A stretch of DNA of 64,000 nucleotides from Pterobdella sp. o SKG-2022 (lineage: Eukaryota > Annelida > Clitellata > Hirudinida > Piscicolidae). Position 1 is the first letter of the stretch, and the number at the start of each line of letters is the position of its first letter. The stretch spans positions 7,772,796 to 7,836,795 of the forward strand of contig OZ038325.1 of assembly GCA_964035795.1 (NCBI GenBank). Direction: 5' to 3'. This document shows, in pieces, positions 54,401 to 63,495 of the stretch. The translations under genes were made by a program, and so were the position numbers. The notes under the pieces are model-generated. The model saw only the letters and a program-made list of their open reading frames with translations. It had not been told where the DNA came from and made no database searches.

Positions 54401-57400
54401 AATAACAATGGTAATAATAACAATGGTAATAATAACAATGGTAATAATAACAATGGTAATAATAACAATGGTAATAATAACAATGGTAATAATAACAATG
54501 GTAATAATAACAATGGTGATAATGAGAATGATTCCGATGATTATAGTGTGGTTGAGTTAAATGTTGGAGACAACAAAAAACTTGGTGGTATGAAAATAAT
54601 TGATGACATTGATGATCATGAATATAACAAAAACATAGCCTCTAACAATTTTTATTCTTATGACGACAAAGAAGAACCTTACAGACTTGGGTCTAAAAAA
54701 AGAAAAAAACGAAAAATTTTAACAGACATCAACTATTCAAGAAGCATTTCAAAGAAAAACTCAACGTTTTCGAATCCAAAACAAGGCTTAAAAAGAAAAA
54801 AAGGTAAAAACATTAATAAAAAACTCTGTGAAAAAAGAAAAAAAAGAATTGAAAATTTGCACTACCGGAAACGGAAGAAAAAAGAATTTCAGGCGCCAAA
54901 ATATTCACTATTTCTTCATCGTACTAGTTCTAATGATAATGAAAATAATAATGAAAAAGTTAATAAAAATAATAATAACCGCAATCATAATAATAAAATA
55001 AATAGCTATTTCAAAACTACTTATAGTACTGAACATGAGAACTTATATGACAAAAATAAAAACAACAATAATAATAACTCAAACAAACTTATAATTAACT
55101 TTTCAGCCTATAATAAAAAAAAAAATTATAAAAACAAGAATAATAATAAGGTCAATTTGGATAATAAGGCATATTATTATTATCCACCGCATCAAATAGG
55201 TTTCCGACAAAATGAAAAAAAAGAGGATATTTTTTTTCCATCAAAAAGATATTTTTTTATTCCCAAGTTATTAAACGAGTTGCATGGGAAAAAATTTGAA
55301 GAAATAATATTTTTGAAAAATTTTTTCAAAAACTTTTCTCGGATGAGTTTATCGTTTTTTGGGTCAATGAAAGATTTCGTCAAAAAAAATCAAAATAATA
55401 AAAATAATAATAAAAAGAATAATAATAAAACCAATAATGCAAAAATGAAAAAAGAAAATAACACTATAATAAAAAATAATATCATGGAAAAAAATGGAAA
55501 CAAAAGCAATATCATAAATGGAAACTACGAATCAAACAATAAAAGAGTAAAAAATAAAAGCGAAAGTAATCAAAAATTGAAAAATAAAAATAATAATAGA
55601 ATAAAAAATAAAAATAATAGAAAAATAAAAATGAATAGTATTAATAATGAAAAAATAAAAAATAATAATAATAAAACTCATAAAAACAATGAAAAACATA
55701 TTAACATTGCCACGCCTTGTATCAGCACTAATGAATTGCGTTATATTAACAAAATTACTGTTAGGAAAAAAAACAAAAATGAAGTTCCTATTGCCACTTC
55801 ACTCTTTCCTGTTCTTGTTACCACTGATGTCATTACTTTCAGTATTACCGCTGCTACTAACACTACTAATACTTCTACTACTGCTACTAACACTATTAAT
55901 ACTACTACTAATGCTTTGACTTCAACTCCTTTTCATATTAACACTCTCAACAATGAAACAAATAATAAAAAAAGCATTGTGGATAATAAAAAAGATATTG
56001 ATGCCGGCGACATGAACAGACAAAATTTTATGACTGAAAAAAGTATTAAAAAGAAAAGATGGAGCGGGGTTATGGGCGATGATGAGGGAAAAGAAGATGG
56101 AGAAGAAAAAAAAAATGAAAATGAAGATGAGAATAAGGAAGAAGAAAATGGTGAAACTGATGATGAAAAAGGAATAGAAGATGAGAACGATGATGTGAAT
56201 GAAGATGAACAAGGTTATGATAGAGAGAAGGATGGAGAAAAAAATTATGACAAAAATAATAAAAAAAAGAAAAGAGATGCAAAGAATAAAAAAGGTGTTG
56301 AAAAAAATGATAAAAATGGAGAAAAAGAAAATGATGATATTGAAGAAGAAAATTATTATAGTGGTGATAATAAACAAAAGTATTTCCATAAAAAAGGAAA
56401 CGAGGATGAAAGAACAGAGAATGATCTAAATAATGTAGGAAAAAAGAAAAGAGCATACAGAGAAACACAGCCGAAGAGAGAATTAGCCAAACATCCATGC
56501 TTTCAGTCAAATGCAGCTGTCAATATGCATAGAAAAAGAGAGAGAATCAGTGACTTGAACCTGAGTAGCAATGGTAGTTGTAGTAGTTCTGGTTTAAGTG
56601 ATAGCACTACTTCTACCACGTATTACAGGCATAATTACACAATGATGAGCGCGAGAAAGTCGTTCAAAAAGATTGATCAAGTGCTTATTGATAAATTTAA
56701 AATCGAATTCAGGTTTCATCAAAAATCAAGATGGCGTCTATTGCTAAAAGTGCCCGGCAACCAAACCAACGTGGAAGTGACGCTGAGTCGGTTAAATGTT
56801 TTGGCCAGAAGATATACCAGCAAAGGAGGAAATAAAAAGCTGAAGCTTCGAGATATCGGTGAGATTAGAAGCAGTGGAAAAGTTAGTGTTTTCTCAAATT
56901 CAAACTCACCAACAAGTAAGAAATTTGCAAAAAATTTCACACAAAACTCATCACAAAGTCCAATTCAGAAATTTCTCTCAAGCTCCTTAGTCAAATTTTA
57001 TCTGATTTTTTTTCAAAAACTTTCATATAATTTTTTTGGTTTGTTTTCTCATGTTTTAAGTCGTTCTGATGCCTCAAAGCTGCTTGAAAACAAGTTCAAA
57101 AAACAACCTTCTTCAACTTTTTCTTTTCAAAACTTGCAACGATTAATTCAAAAAAATAGTTTCAACATGTCAAAGCGGGGAAAAAACTTTATTACCAAAC
57201 ACAGTGAGCGTGATGCGATAAATGTGAAAGTTGGAAAGAAAACCATTAAAAAGAGAACTTTGAATTCAGTAGCATCAACGTTAAACAACCATTTCACACC
57301 AAAAGGAAGCTTTCAGTGGAAAAACACAAAAATAAAAAAGTTCAAAATTTCTATCAACGAAAAACAAAAATTGATAAAAAATGAACACAAAAACGAAAAA

Positions 57401-60400
57401 TTTGAAAAAATAATCGATTCGACTCGACACCGAGGGGAATTAAATCGAGAAAATTGGAACTTTTCGAAAGACAAAACAAAGTTTAGGTTCGATTCAAACA
57501 AAAAAAACTTCAAAACCATAAGAAAACCAAGCACGAAAACACACAATCACCACAAAAGACCGGCCAATCAAACAAATAAAACCCAACCAAAAAAAAAACC
57601 AACAAACCACAAGCATCCAAACATCTTTAGAACTAAAAGGGTTTCGCAAAAAAAAGAGACGAGAAAAAAACAACAAAACAATCAGAACAACCGCAGCATG
57701 AACCTACTCCCTATCTTTGAGACACCCTACCTACATCCAAACACCATGCTGGTGCAACTACGCGTGTCCAGCGTGGCCAGAGTGGGCAAGCATCTCATCA
57801 TCCGATCTACGCAGCCAGTGCTGTTTGATCTTGGTACGTTGGGGGTTGTTTGCCGTGGTGTTGATTTTGATTGTTGGCGTGCGTGTTTCAGTTAGTTTTT
57901 TCGTATGTCTGAGTAATTCATAACTACGGTAGTTTGACCAGGGTTTTTTTGAATGGTCTTCATTTAAAAAGTTTGCTTATAAAAACTCTCAAAAACTTCT
58001 CACAATCATTCAGTTATGCCCCATCGAACCCAATTGAGATCGAACAATTTCTCAAGTAGATCTTAGTAATTTGACAAATAAATTTGTTTTCAGAATTTTT
58101 CTAATTGAGGAAAGAATAGAAAATTTTGTTTCTCACGTTTATTTATTGTTAATTTTGTTGTGAAAGTATGGTTTAGTGAAAACTTGAGAACAAAAAAGTT
58201 GAAGGTTTGATAGAATTCACAGTTTTGGTAGAAATCACTGTATCAGTAAATGAATTAATAAAGGCATTTTTGAATAAATAAATACATGTTGAAACTAAGC
58301 TTTGAGAATCTTCCAAAAACCTATTGGCGCAAAACTTCAATCATCAGTGGAATGAATTTTTTTATCAAGAAAGATAATGAGATTTGCTTTAAGCAAGTTT
58401 TGATAAGAGAATGGCTTGGAAAAATTTATTTGGAAAATGTTTTTACATCTTTTGAAGTGTTTTATTATTGCGTGAATTTTGTAAGTTTAAAATTGATTTT
58501 TTTGGTTTTCAATTTTTTTCATTATTTTTTTTGAATTTTATTTCCAAAAATTTTAAGGTTTTTACACTTTTAGCTGTAAAAAATTACTACTTTAAAAAAA
58601 AATTCATAAAATCCAGATAATATTAAAAAGTGGAAAAAAAAACATTTTTATTCTGTTTTCAAATTTATTTTTTTCTCAATCAAAATATATGAATGCTAAT
58701 TTTTTTTAGGTTAATTGTAAGAATTAAATTAAATGTTGAGCGGCTCTTAATAATTCAAAACACCCAATCTTGTTTATGGTTTCACATGGAAAGACTAATT
58801 TTTATCGAGTAAGCCGTTTATATTTTCGATTTTTCGTTTTATTAATAAAATAATCAATATAATTCTTTTATTGATTTTTTGAAAAAATAGTTTTTCAAGA
58901 AGTGTGCTTTTCGGATTTTAAATCTGCATTGAGCCATTTTATCTCCACTTATCTTTTAAGAATCAATCAAAAAAAATCAAATTTCTTAAAACTCTGAAAT
59001 TTTGAGTTTCGTTGAGTCTCAAGTTTTTTCTCATGAAAAATTCAAAAACTCGTTAAAAAAATTAAAAACTTTATATAAATTTTTAGCAATAAATTTCTGA
59101 AACTCAATAATCCAGAACTTTTTGTGATACTCAATCAATCAGAATATATGCTAAAAAATAAATTATTTAACCTTCAAAAAACAGAAGAAATTGAAAAATT
59201 TTTTTGTTTATAAATTTTCAAAACTTTAAATTAGGAAAAAAAATAATTTTCAGTCAAATAAAATACTAATTCATAAAAAATGCTCAGAATTAAAAATTAA
59301 CACAGCAAAAAATCAGAAAAATAAAAAAAACTAAACTAAATAAACTTGAGTTAAATAAAACAAGTATTGAAATATTGCTTTTTTTTGCAAAGTTACTTCC
59401 AAAAACAATTAACAAAAATTGATGTCTTTAAAAAAAAAATTAACCAAAAAAAAACAAAAATTTTACAAAAAAAACTTACAAAAAAATCAATAAAAAAAAT
59501 GCCAATAATAAATTCAAGAAAAAATCTTTTCTCTTAAAAGCAGGTGCAATCGTATCTCAAGGGAACTTGAAACATGCTTTCGAAGCTTCTCCTACATGTT
59601 GATTCATTCCAAATTAATGGAATCTGAAAAACTTTTTAATGTTTTTGAGTCAAAAACATTAAAAATTTGTATTTATGATTAAAAAAATGTATTTATTCAC
59701 GTTACTATTTTGTATTCAGTTCATTTTTGAAACATCTTTGAATCTTTTACACCGATATTTTTATTAATTTGATATTTATTCACCAACGCCATCCATCATT
59801 TATCCATCAACACATTCACCATACCTACCACATCCACCTCACCTACCGCCACACCACACTTTTCATTTAACCACTACGATCAATCATACTCGTTCACCCT
59901 CCCTTTACGTCCATACATTTATTCACCTACTATCCACACCCAATTCCTAATTCACTCACCAACCACACCCATTCATCGGTACACTAAACCACCACCTCCA
60001 CCAATTTTTTCAAGTTTTTTCTGTACTTTCAATTATTTATTCTATTACTTATTCTTCTCTCCCCCCTTCTCAGTGTCGAGAGTCCAATTAAGTGCAACCG
60101 GAGAAACATCGAAGAAAAGTGGGCGTCCCATGGTAGTAACGCAAAAATTCCATCCATCCTCAACTCCATTTTATTTTTCCTTATCTTCCTCTACCACCAA
60201 CCTTCTCGTCTACCTTCTCTTTCTATCAGTAATGGCAGTAGTGGTGCTGGTGGTAAGTCTGTATTACACGTTTAAACAATACAAGATCAAGAGGAAGAAC
60301 CTACAACTAGCTGTACAACAGAAACAAAGAGAGGTGCTACAAAACTCCGATGCTGTCGAAAATGTCTACTTTGAGAATATCATCAACGCTAGTGAAAAGA

Positions 60401-61261
60401 GCAAAGCAGGTTGAGTTGTTTTTAATTATTTATTATGTACAACACGGGTTGTGGATTTGATTTGGTATAGTATGAAGTTCATGACAGGTTGGGCGGAAGA
60501 TTTGCTTTTATTCAGTGTTATGTACTCGATAGGTTGTAATAGGGGTTGCTTTAGTTTTATATCATGTGTAAGACAGGTTGAAGTTGAAAATTTTGATTTT
60601 ATTCTGTATCATGGGTTTGATAATTTTTCATTTATACACAGAAGCTTATTATCCCAGAAACCACACTTTTTAGTGGTTGTTGCAATGTTGAACAGTGTTT
60701 AATTTTTCTTTTTTTTGATTTTTCAAATTTTTTAAATTTCCCATTGTAAATCATCGACAAGGTAAATATCAAAAACTTGAAGTATAGGCGAAATATTTAT
60801 AAATTACAAGCTTTATATTATAATTTTTGAAATTGGGTTTCTATTTGAAAATTGTTTTTAAATTACTGGTGTTGAAATTCACTGATAAACATTGTTAGCA
60901 AGTGAAAAGCTTTAATTCTCAAGTCCTTGAATATCTGACAGCATATTTAATGTGAATTTAATTTTCAGAAGGTTGTGGCTTTTTTTTTTCAATAGTTTAT
61001 AGGACAAACAAGTGTGTTGTATAACTAAGCAGTAAATAAATAAAATAATGATAAGTGAGAATAAATTAAAAAAAAAATTAATTAATAATAATAATAATAT
61101 TAGTAATAATAATAATGAAATGAATCAATCATAGAAAAACTTTTAAATAATGTTTGTATGAAGTAAATGAGAACTAAACATTTACAGAGCAAAGCTTGAT
61201 TTCAACAGTTGTGTTTGAGGGTAACACTGGTACTAAAGGCTCTTTGCACGCTTTTAAATAA
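19003..61261 (+). CDS. IGSF9: IGSF9/turtle-like Ig-FN3 transmembrane receptor with giant in-frame insertions (5' part not resolved)
   Basis: Ten exons join in phase: 19003-20231, 45741-45856, 46756-46841, 48021-48088, 49072-49174, 51422-51600, 52992-53069, 54063-57833, 60074-60409, 61188-61261. They encode Ig4 (CPLEPMPPQLINLWKKDG; DEGTYTC), Ig5 (VGDTVSFPC, LVRWFK; NLTINSVQLSDQG; YVCLASN), FN3-1 (LVNWLPGYGA, WYREKD, YTLQLQPLTVYSFMV), an acidic linker (GEDEEEDEE), FN3-2 (QPTNVTVTLSRDQPDVIII; WRLLLKVPG; MLVQLRVSSVARVG), a transmembrane helix and a short tail. The order, the WLPGY motif and the WxKDG of Ig4 fit the turtle/IGSF9 family, neuronal surface proteins acting in dendrite, axon and synapse patterning. 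Ig1-Ig3 and the signal peptide were not found. The first intron is 25.5 kb, starts with GC and contains RCE1. The family call is moderately sure; the exon chain itself is well supported because all nine junctions keep phase. Confidence 0.82.
20232..26779. other. First part of the 25.5-kb receptor intron
   Basis: AT-rich, full of A- and T-runs, with a (TA)n at about 25855-25877. Open frames such as 22058-22273, 24547-24741 and 25411-25701 show no family motif and no codon bias. I see no gene on either strand before the RCE1 start codon. Confidence 0.55.
26780..33405 (+). CDS. RCE1: RCE1, CAAX prenyl endoprotease 2 (C-terminus lost in assembly gap)
   Basis: Nine exons in phase: 26780-26886, 26994-27099, 27269-27349, 27582-27642, 28165-28223, 28765-28835, 32774-32877, 32954-33016, 33254-33405 (broken by the N run), about 268 codons against 329 in human. 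The enzyme sits in the ER membrane and removes the last three residues of prenylated CAAX proteins. Family segments in order: SYVLFLYIGADLSL, GRDHPKTIKSRF (human PRDHPAVIKRRF), LLGFKLQGLIASVIIPLIL, ILFLGPLLQ, PKYWSQCFSSLIWLRT, then the catalytic GPWTEEIVYRACMIPVLA (Glu pair), PLFFGLAHLHHAH (His), FQFSFTTVFGVLSAFLFVRTG, and CHMFCNFMGFP (His and Asn). All four conserved catalytic positions are present. The ATG is the first in frame after an upstream TGA; its context is weak. The gene lies inside an intron of the IGSF9-like gene, same strand. Confidence 0.93.
29281..31710 (-). pseudogene. Retrotransposon ORF2 (endonuclease C-part plus reverse transcriptase), frameshifted
   Basis: Minus-strand pieces in order: 31710-31168 with the endonuclease signatures MAGDFNTPNCHH, NTLDLVIT and ESDHFFISC; 31307-30639 with the linker and RT fingers (NSLPNKSSPLDIIPVFLLK, TAQVTPLLKK); 30628-30137 with NYRPISNL, SAYRSHHSTETALL, LDISAAFDTINH and FGVPQGFVLEPILFSLY; then QFADDITLF, the YADD-type catalytic box, at about 30131-30105; 30013-29360 with MLNPNKSEVMFVG and the C-terminal APHLWNSLPLNLR typical of CR1/L2 elements. 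At least three frame changes and the missing N-terminal half of the endonuclease make it inactive. Confidence 0.88.
31710..32662 (-). pseudogene. Retrotransposon ORF1-like region with AT-hook-like motif and Ser/Thr repeats
   Basis: The minus frame from 32662 reads MVDNMSAIEII, then KKRGRKPKTM, an AT-hook-like basic motif, then long Ser/Thr/Pro-rich repeats (units like TTTSPSTxSIFS). A frameshift near 32240 passes into a second Ser/Thr-rich frame (32234-31710) that reaches GETPSELCRRL and then the truncated endonuclease. Position before the endonuclease fits a CR1 ORF1; no zinc knuckle or esterase motif was seen, so the role is inferred. Confidence 0.5.
33406..33605. other. Assembly gap (200 N)
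   Basis: Exactly 200 N, likely a placeholder of unknown size. It follows the RCE1 codons for SFIFFVQP and is bounded on the right by an (AT)n tract, a likely cause of the break. The RCE1 stop codon and the last 20-50 codons are probably inside it. Confidence 0.95.
33606..33635. repeat. (AT)n microsatellite at the gap edge
   Basis: About 15 AT units directly abut the N run. The true array may be longer. Confidence 0.9.
33636..45740. other. Last part of the 25.5-kb receptor intron
   Basis: About 12 kb of AT-rich DNA without a supported gene on either strand. Microsatellites include (ACT)n at 39443-39512. Two short stretches stand out by composition: 34030-34080 and 40333-40392 (frame PAFDQGDFSKRWSWIAIVI after GCATAG). 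Neither could be tied to a family. The frames at 40997-41263, 41418-41675 and 44255-44575 look like chance. Confidence 0.5.
36052..36102 (+). repeat. Short dispersed repeat, copy A
   Basis: About 51 bases match 62388-62440 with few differences. Shared core pieces are GGGGTTTCG, then GCAATTGAT, then CACAG. The repeat's class is unknown. Confidence 0.65.
45741..45856 (+). CDS. IGSF9: Receptor exon: Ig5 strands A-C
   Basis: After the acceptor AAATCTTCAG the frame gives LPLFLERPLPSYHLAVGD, then TVSFPCR with the first Ig cysteine, and LVRWFK with the core Trp, ending in phase 0 at GTATGT. The second cysteine is two exons later (YVCLASN, 48021-48088), so Ig5 spans three exons. Confidence 0.85.
46267..46628. 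repeat. 22-bp minisatellite in a receptor intron
   Basis: About 16 nearly identical tandem copies of CACATCCCTCTCTTTCCAAAGT, in the intron between the first two Ig5 exons. The array is pyrimidine-rich, has no stop in one frame by chance of the unit, and ends about 130 bases before the next exon. Confidence 0.95.
46756..48088 (+). CDS. IGSF9: Receptor exons: Ig5 strands D-G
   Basis: Exons 46756-46841 and 48021-48088 join in phase 2. They give ENLTINSVQLSDQG then EYVCLASNLVG and TIVQLVIS, the strand E-F-G pattern with the second Ig cysteine. The second exon ends in phase 1 at GTGAGT. Confidence 0.88.
49072..51600 (+). CDS. IGSF9: Receptor exons: first fibronectin type III domain
   Basis: Exons 49072-49174 and 51422-51600. 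The first gives ESPDATPINLNVH, then TTLVNWLPGYGAAHNVL; the second starts W-YREKD and continues DWETLEL, SYTLQLQPLTVYSFMVMSRD and YFSEVVTATTQ. The B-strand Trp with PGY and the E-F strand Tyr are FN3 hallmarks, and WLPGY is shared with turtle proteins. Confidence 0.88.
52992..53069 (+). CDS. IGSF9: Receptor exon: acidic linker between FN3 domains
   Basis: In-phase 26-codon exon reading GKANPYNYDNSDGLELMGE then EDEEEDEE, ending in phase 1 at GTAGGT. It joins the two FN3 domains. No known domain. Confidence 0.7.
53117..53173. repeat. (ACT)n microsatellite
   Basis: Imperfect ACT/TACTAC repeats in the intron before the giant exon. Confidence 0.8.
53870..54030. repeat. 19-bp minisatellite just before the giant exon
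   Basis: About eight copies of a unit close to CCCCACCCTCATTTAAAAA, with point changes, ending about 30 bases before the 3' splice site of the 3.77-kb exon. Confidence 0.9.
54063..57833 (+). CDS. IGSF9: Giant 3.77-kb receptor exon: FN3-2 with two huge insertions
   Basis: One frame of 1256 complete codons without a stop. It starts PRHAFSLLKQPTNVTVTL, then DVIIIAWALQLP (FN3 strands A and B). From about 54182 comes insertion one, about 840 residues: 17 consecutive Gly (GGT), some fifteen 15-bp NNNNG repeats (54290-54515), Lys/Asn-rich blocks, a Thr/Ser block with N-glycosylation sequons near 55850-55950, and an acidic Asp/Glu/Lys block at 56070-56430. The domain resumes at about 56696 with FKIEFRFHQKSRWRLLLKV and TNVEVTLSRL (strands C-E). 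Insertion two, about 310 residues and strongly basic, runs to about 57717, followed by HPNTMLVQLRVSSVARVG (strand F-G). It ends in phase 1 at GTACGT. The insertions sit in the B-C and E-F loops. The absence of stops over 3.7 kb of AT-rich DNA argues that the frame is under selection. Confidence 0.85.
57834..60073. other. Receptor intron before the transmembrane exon
   Basis: AT-rich and pyrimidine-rich toward the 3' end. The frame at 58286-58534 has no motif. No gene seen. Confidence 0.6.
60074..60409 (+). CDS. IGSF9: Receptor exon: stalk, transmembrane helix and cytoplasmic tail
   Basis: After CCTTCTCAG the frame gives SRVQLSATGE, a Ser/Thr-rich stalk, the hydrophobic helix LLVYLLFLSVMAVVVLVVSL, then YYTFKQYKIKRKN, a positive-inside stop-transfer segment, and a tail with VENVYFENI, a possible Tyr-based motif. 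It ends in phase 1 at GTTGAG. Confidence 0.88.
61188..61261 (+). CDS. IGSF9: Predicted last receptor exon
   Basis: Acceptor ATTTACAG, then phase-1 entry gives E-QSLISTVVFEGNTG and TKGSLHAFK before TAA. The tail is then only about 80 residues, much shorter than in vertebrate IGSF9. Supported by phase, acceptor and the poly(A) signal; no homology. Confidence 0.55.
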
Positions 61262-61262
61262 A
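61257..61262 (+). terminator. Poly(A) signal overlapping the receptor stop codon
   Basis: TTT AAA TAA ATT contains AATAAA across the stop codon, the same arrangement as at the predicted TBK1 end. Confidence 0.45.
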
Positions 61263-63315
61263 TTGAGTTTTAATCGCTCAGATCTTTTGCTGTTTTTTTT
61301 TATATTTTTGATGTTTTTTAGAAAATAGGCTTAAATTGGTGTTTGTTGGATAAAAAAATTATTTGTTGAAAGAATAAAAAAATATTAATTTAAAATTAAT
61401 GAACCGTTATTGTTGTTTTTTTTTTGTTTTAAGAACATAATGATGAAAACTAGTGTTTATTAAAATTTTCATGATGACAATTATTTTTTCTACATGAGAA
61501 TTTATGATTGTTTTGATACAGAGAACTGCACAATACCAGTGCAAGTACAATAAATTTAAAAAATTCTTTTGTTGTATTTTTAAAAGATACAAATTTAAAA
61601 TTAACTATAGAATAAGCTGGAATTGATTTTTGTTGCTAAGTGGTTATTTTATTTTTTTTAATTTGAAATATTCCAATAGTACTGCACCTCGAAAAAATGA
61701 ATTATTTCGTAGAGACGTTTGTTTTAAACGCTCAAAATATCCATTTGAACGCTATTATTTCAAAAATGCAAATAATTGAGAAAAATAATTTTTTTAACAA
61801 TTAAGTTATTTTGAGTTTTAAAGAATTTAATCAAGAATAGTTGGAAAAACTGAAATTTGGACTCTCTTGTTTTCAATAAAGATTTAAACTTTTAGAAGCT
61901 TTCAATTTCTTAACCTTTTCTCATTTTTTCCAAAAATTTTTTTCATATCCGGTATTCAGTTAGTTTTAATTAATGATTATTTTTTATCAAAAACCCAAGT
62001 TTGTTTAGCTACATGAATGGAAGTTAAAATTATCCAAATTTTTTTATGATCTATGTAGATAATATCGATTTGTATACAAAAAAAACTGAAATAATAACAT
62101 ACCTAAGGAATTTTTCCATACAATATTCAAATAACTATTTCTCATAATTCTACACAAAAAATATTCTTGAAATATAACAAACCCAATAATTCATTGGTAC
62201 AAAAAAAGAGAAAAGACCCAGAAAAACAGTCCACAATAAATAAAGAACACGACTTTTAAATAAATCAAAGACTCTACATATTCTGTTTTAAATAGAACTA
62301 ACTTGTTTTACAACTCGTTAGCGGATTATTGAGCCAAAAGAGTAAATTTTGTTTATGATATAACTTTAGGCAAGTCGACCGTTAGGTCGCCCCTAATTGG
62401 GGTTTCGGTTGCGCAATTGATTGGTTACACAGGGAGCTAATCCTTGTCAAAAAAGATTTTTATCTATAACACGTCTTATGGAGCAGAGTTTGGGAACGAT
62501 TAAAATGGAAATTACTCAGGTTGTTGTTTTTGCTTTTTTGATTATTTTTTTTTTAGTTTTTCTATGGTGTTAGAGCATTTTTTTTAATTTTTTCCGAAAT
62601 TTTTCATTTACTAGGTTTTGTGCTAAACTGTTGATCAACAAAAAAATTGTATATAAAAATATAAGGATAAAATTGAAAATTGAAGTTTAATACAATATAT
62701 GAAGAATAAAAAAAAATTCTTAATTTAGTGGTTCAATGGTGTTGACGTTCTGAAGATTGTTGGTGATCTGGTTTATAATCCTTAAAGATTTTTGGTTTGT
62801 GTTTAAAAAGAGACATTTCAAAATAGTATTTTTCAATTAAAACATTTTGAAATTAGTTTTTTTTTCATGATTAGGATGAAGAAAATTGATTGGGTATGTT
62901 ACAAATCGAATATCCAAATGAGGATTGATTAAATATTCAAGAAGATTGAATAATTAATTAAATATTTATTAAAGTCACAAAATAACTAATAAAAAAAACT
63001 AATAAAAAATGAATATTAAATAGAGGATAAAAACACAAAAAAGAAGATTGTAAAAAAAAAATAATTTTTCGCAAAGGGTAGAAAGCAGTAAATTACATTA
63101 AAAAACTCCCTTGCATTGGAGTTTATGTGCTTGTTACTATGAGTGAGAATTGCAATTAGGGAACATTAATGTTGATTTGGCTAATTTCTATACCATTTTT
63201 TATTATTAGTAAGTTGTTGAAAAACCTTCTGATGTTATGGGTTGTTTGAATTTCCAGTATGGTTAGTTGCCTAAATTTTTGTGAACGAAAACGAGCTATA
63301 AAAAAAATTTAATTG
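61263..63315. other. Downstream spacer; no gene seen
   Basis: AT-rich with an (AAT)n-like tract near 61080-61120, which is before the last exon's 5' side and in the preceding intron. Apart from the dispersed repeat at 62388-62440 nothing was recognised. Confidence 0.55.
62388..62440 (+). repeat. Short dispersed repeat, copy B
   Basis: Matches 36052-36102. It contains the palindrome CCCCTAATTGGGG, decayed to CACTAACTGGGG in copy A, so this copy may be closer to the ancestral form. Confidence 0.65.
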
Positions 63316-63495
63316 TCGGCCCCTATAGCTCAATGGTTGAGCATTAGACTAATTGTCTAAAGTTACTGGGTTCGATCCCGCGTGGGCCGAAAATTAGCAC
63401 CTGTTCCACAGTGTGTTTTCGCTACATTAAATTTGTAGCAAGCGCTTTGATCTATAAGGAAAAGCGCTTTATAAATACCGCATTACATTACATTA
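63316..63495 (+). mobile_element. tRNA-derived SINE with LINE-like 3' tail
   Basis: The head (63316-63390) folds like a tRNA: acceptor TCGGCCC pairs perfectly with GGGCCGA, the D arm is TAGCTCAATGGTTGAGC, the anticodon stem TTAGA/TCTAA encloses CTAATTG (anticodon AAT, Ile-like), and the T loop is GGTTCGATCCC. The T stem has two mismatches and U8 is shifted, so it is not a working tRNA. The body follows with AGCACCTGTTCCACAG. The tail AAGCGCTTTGATCTATAAGG plus AAAGCGCTTTATAAATACC resembles CR1/L2-mobilised SINE tails, and ends in ACATT repeats. Confidence 0.8.

Noticed and set aside
54183..54560. Frames reading poly-Val/Ile-Thr-Met (+) and poly-Leu-Pro (-)
   Set aside because: Shadow frames of the Gly and Asn-Gly repeats in the receptor exon.
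55922..56510. Minus-strand hydrophobic frames that look like membrane proteins
   Set aside because: Complement of Lys/Asp/Glu-rich codons (AAA, GAA, GAT) always reads Phe/Ile/Ser/Leu; the + frame continues real domains.
63316..63390. Functional tRNA-Ile(AAT) gene
   Set aside because: T stem has mismatches and the following 100 bases form a SINE body with an ACATT tail.
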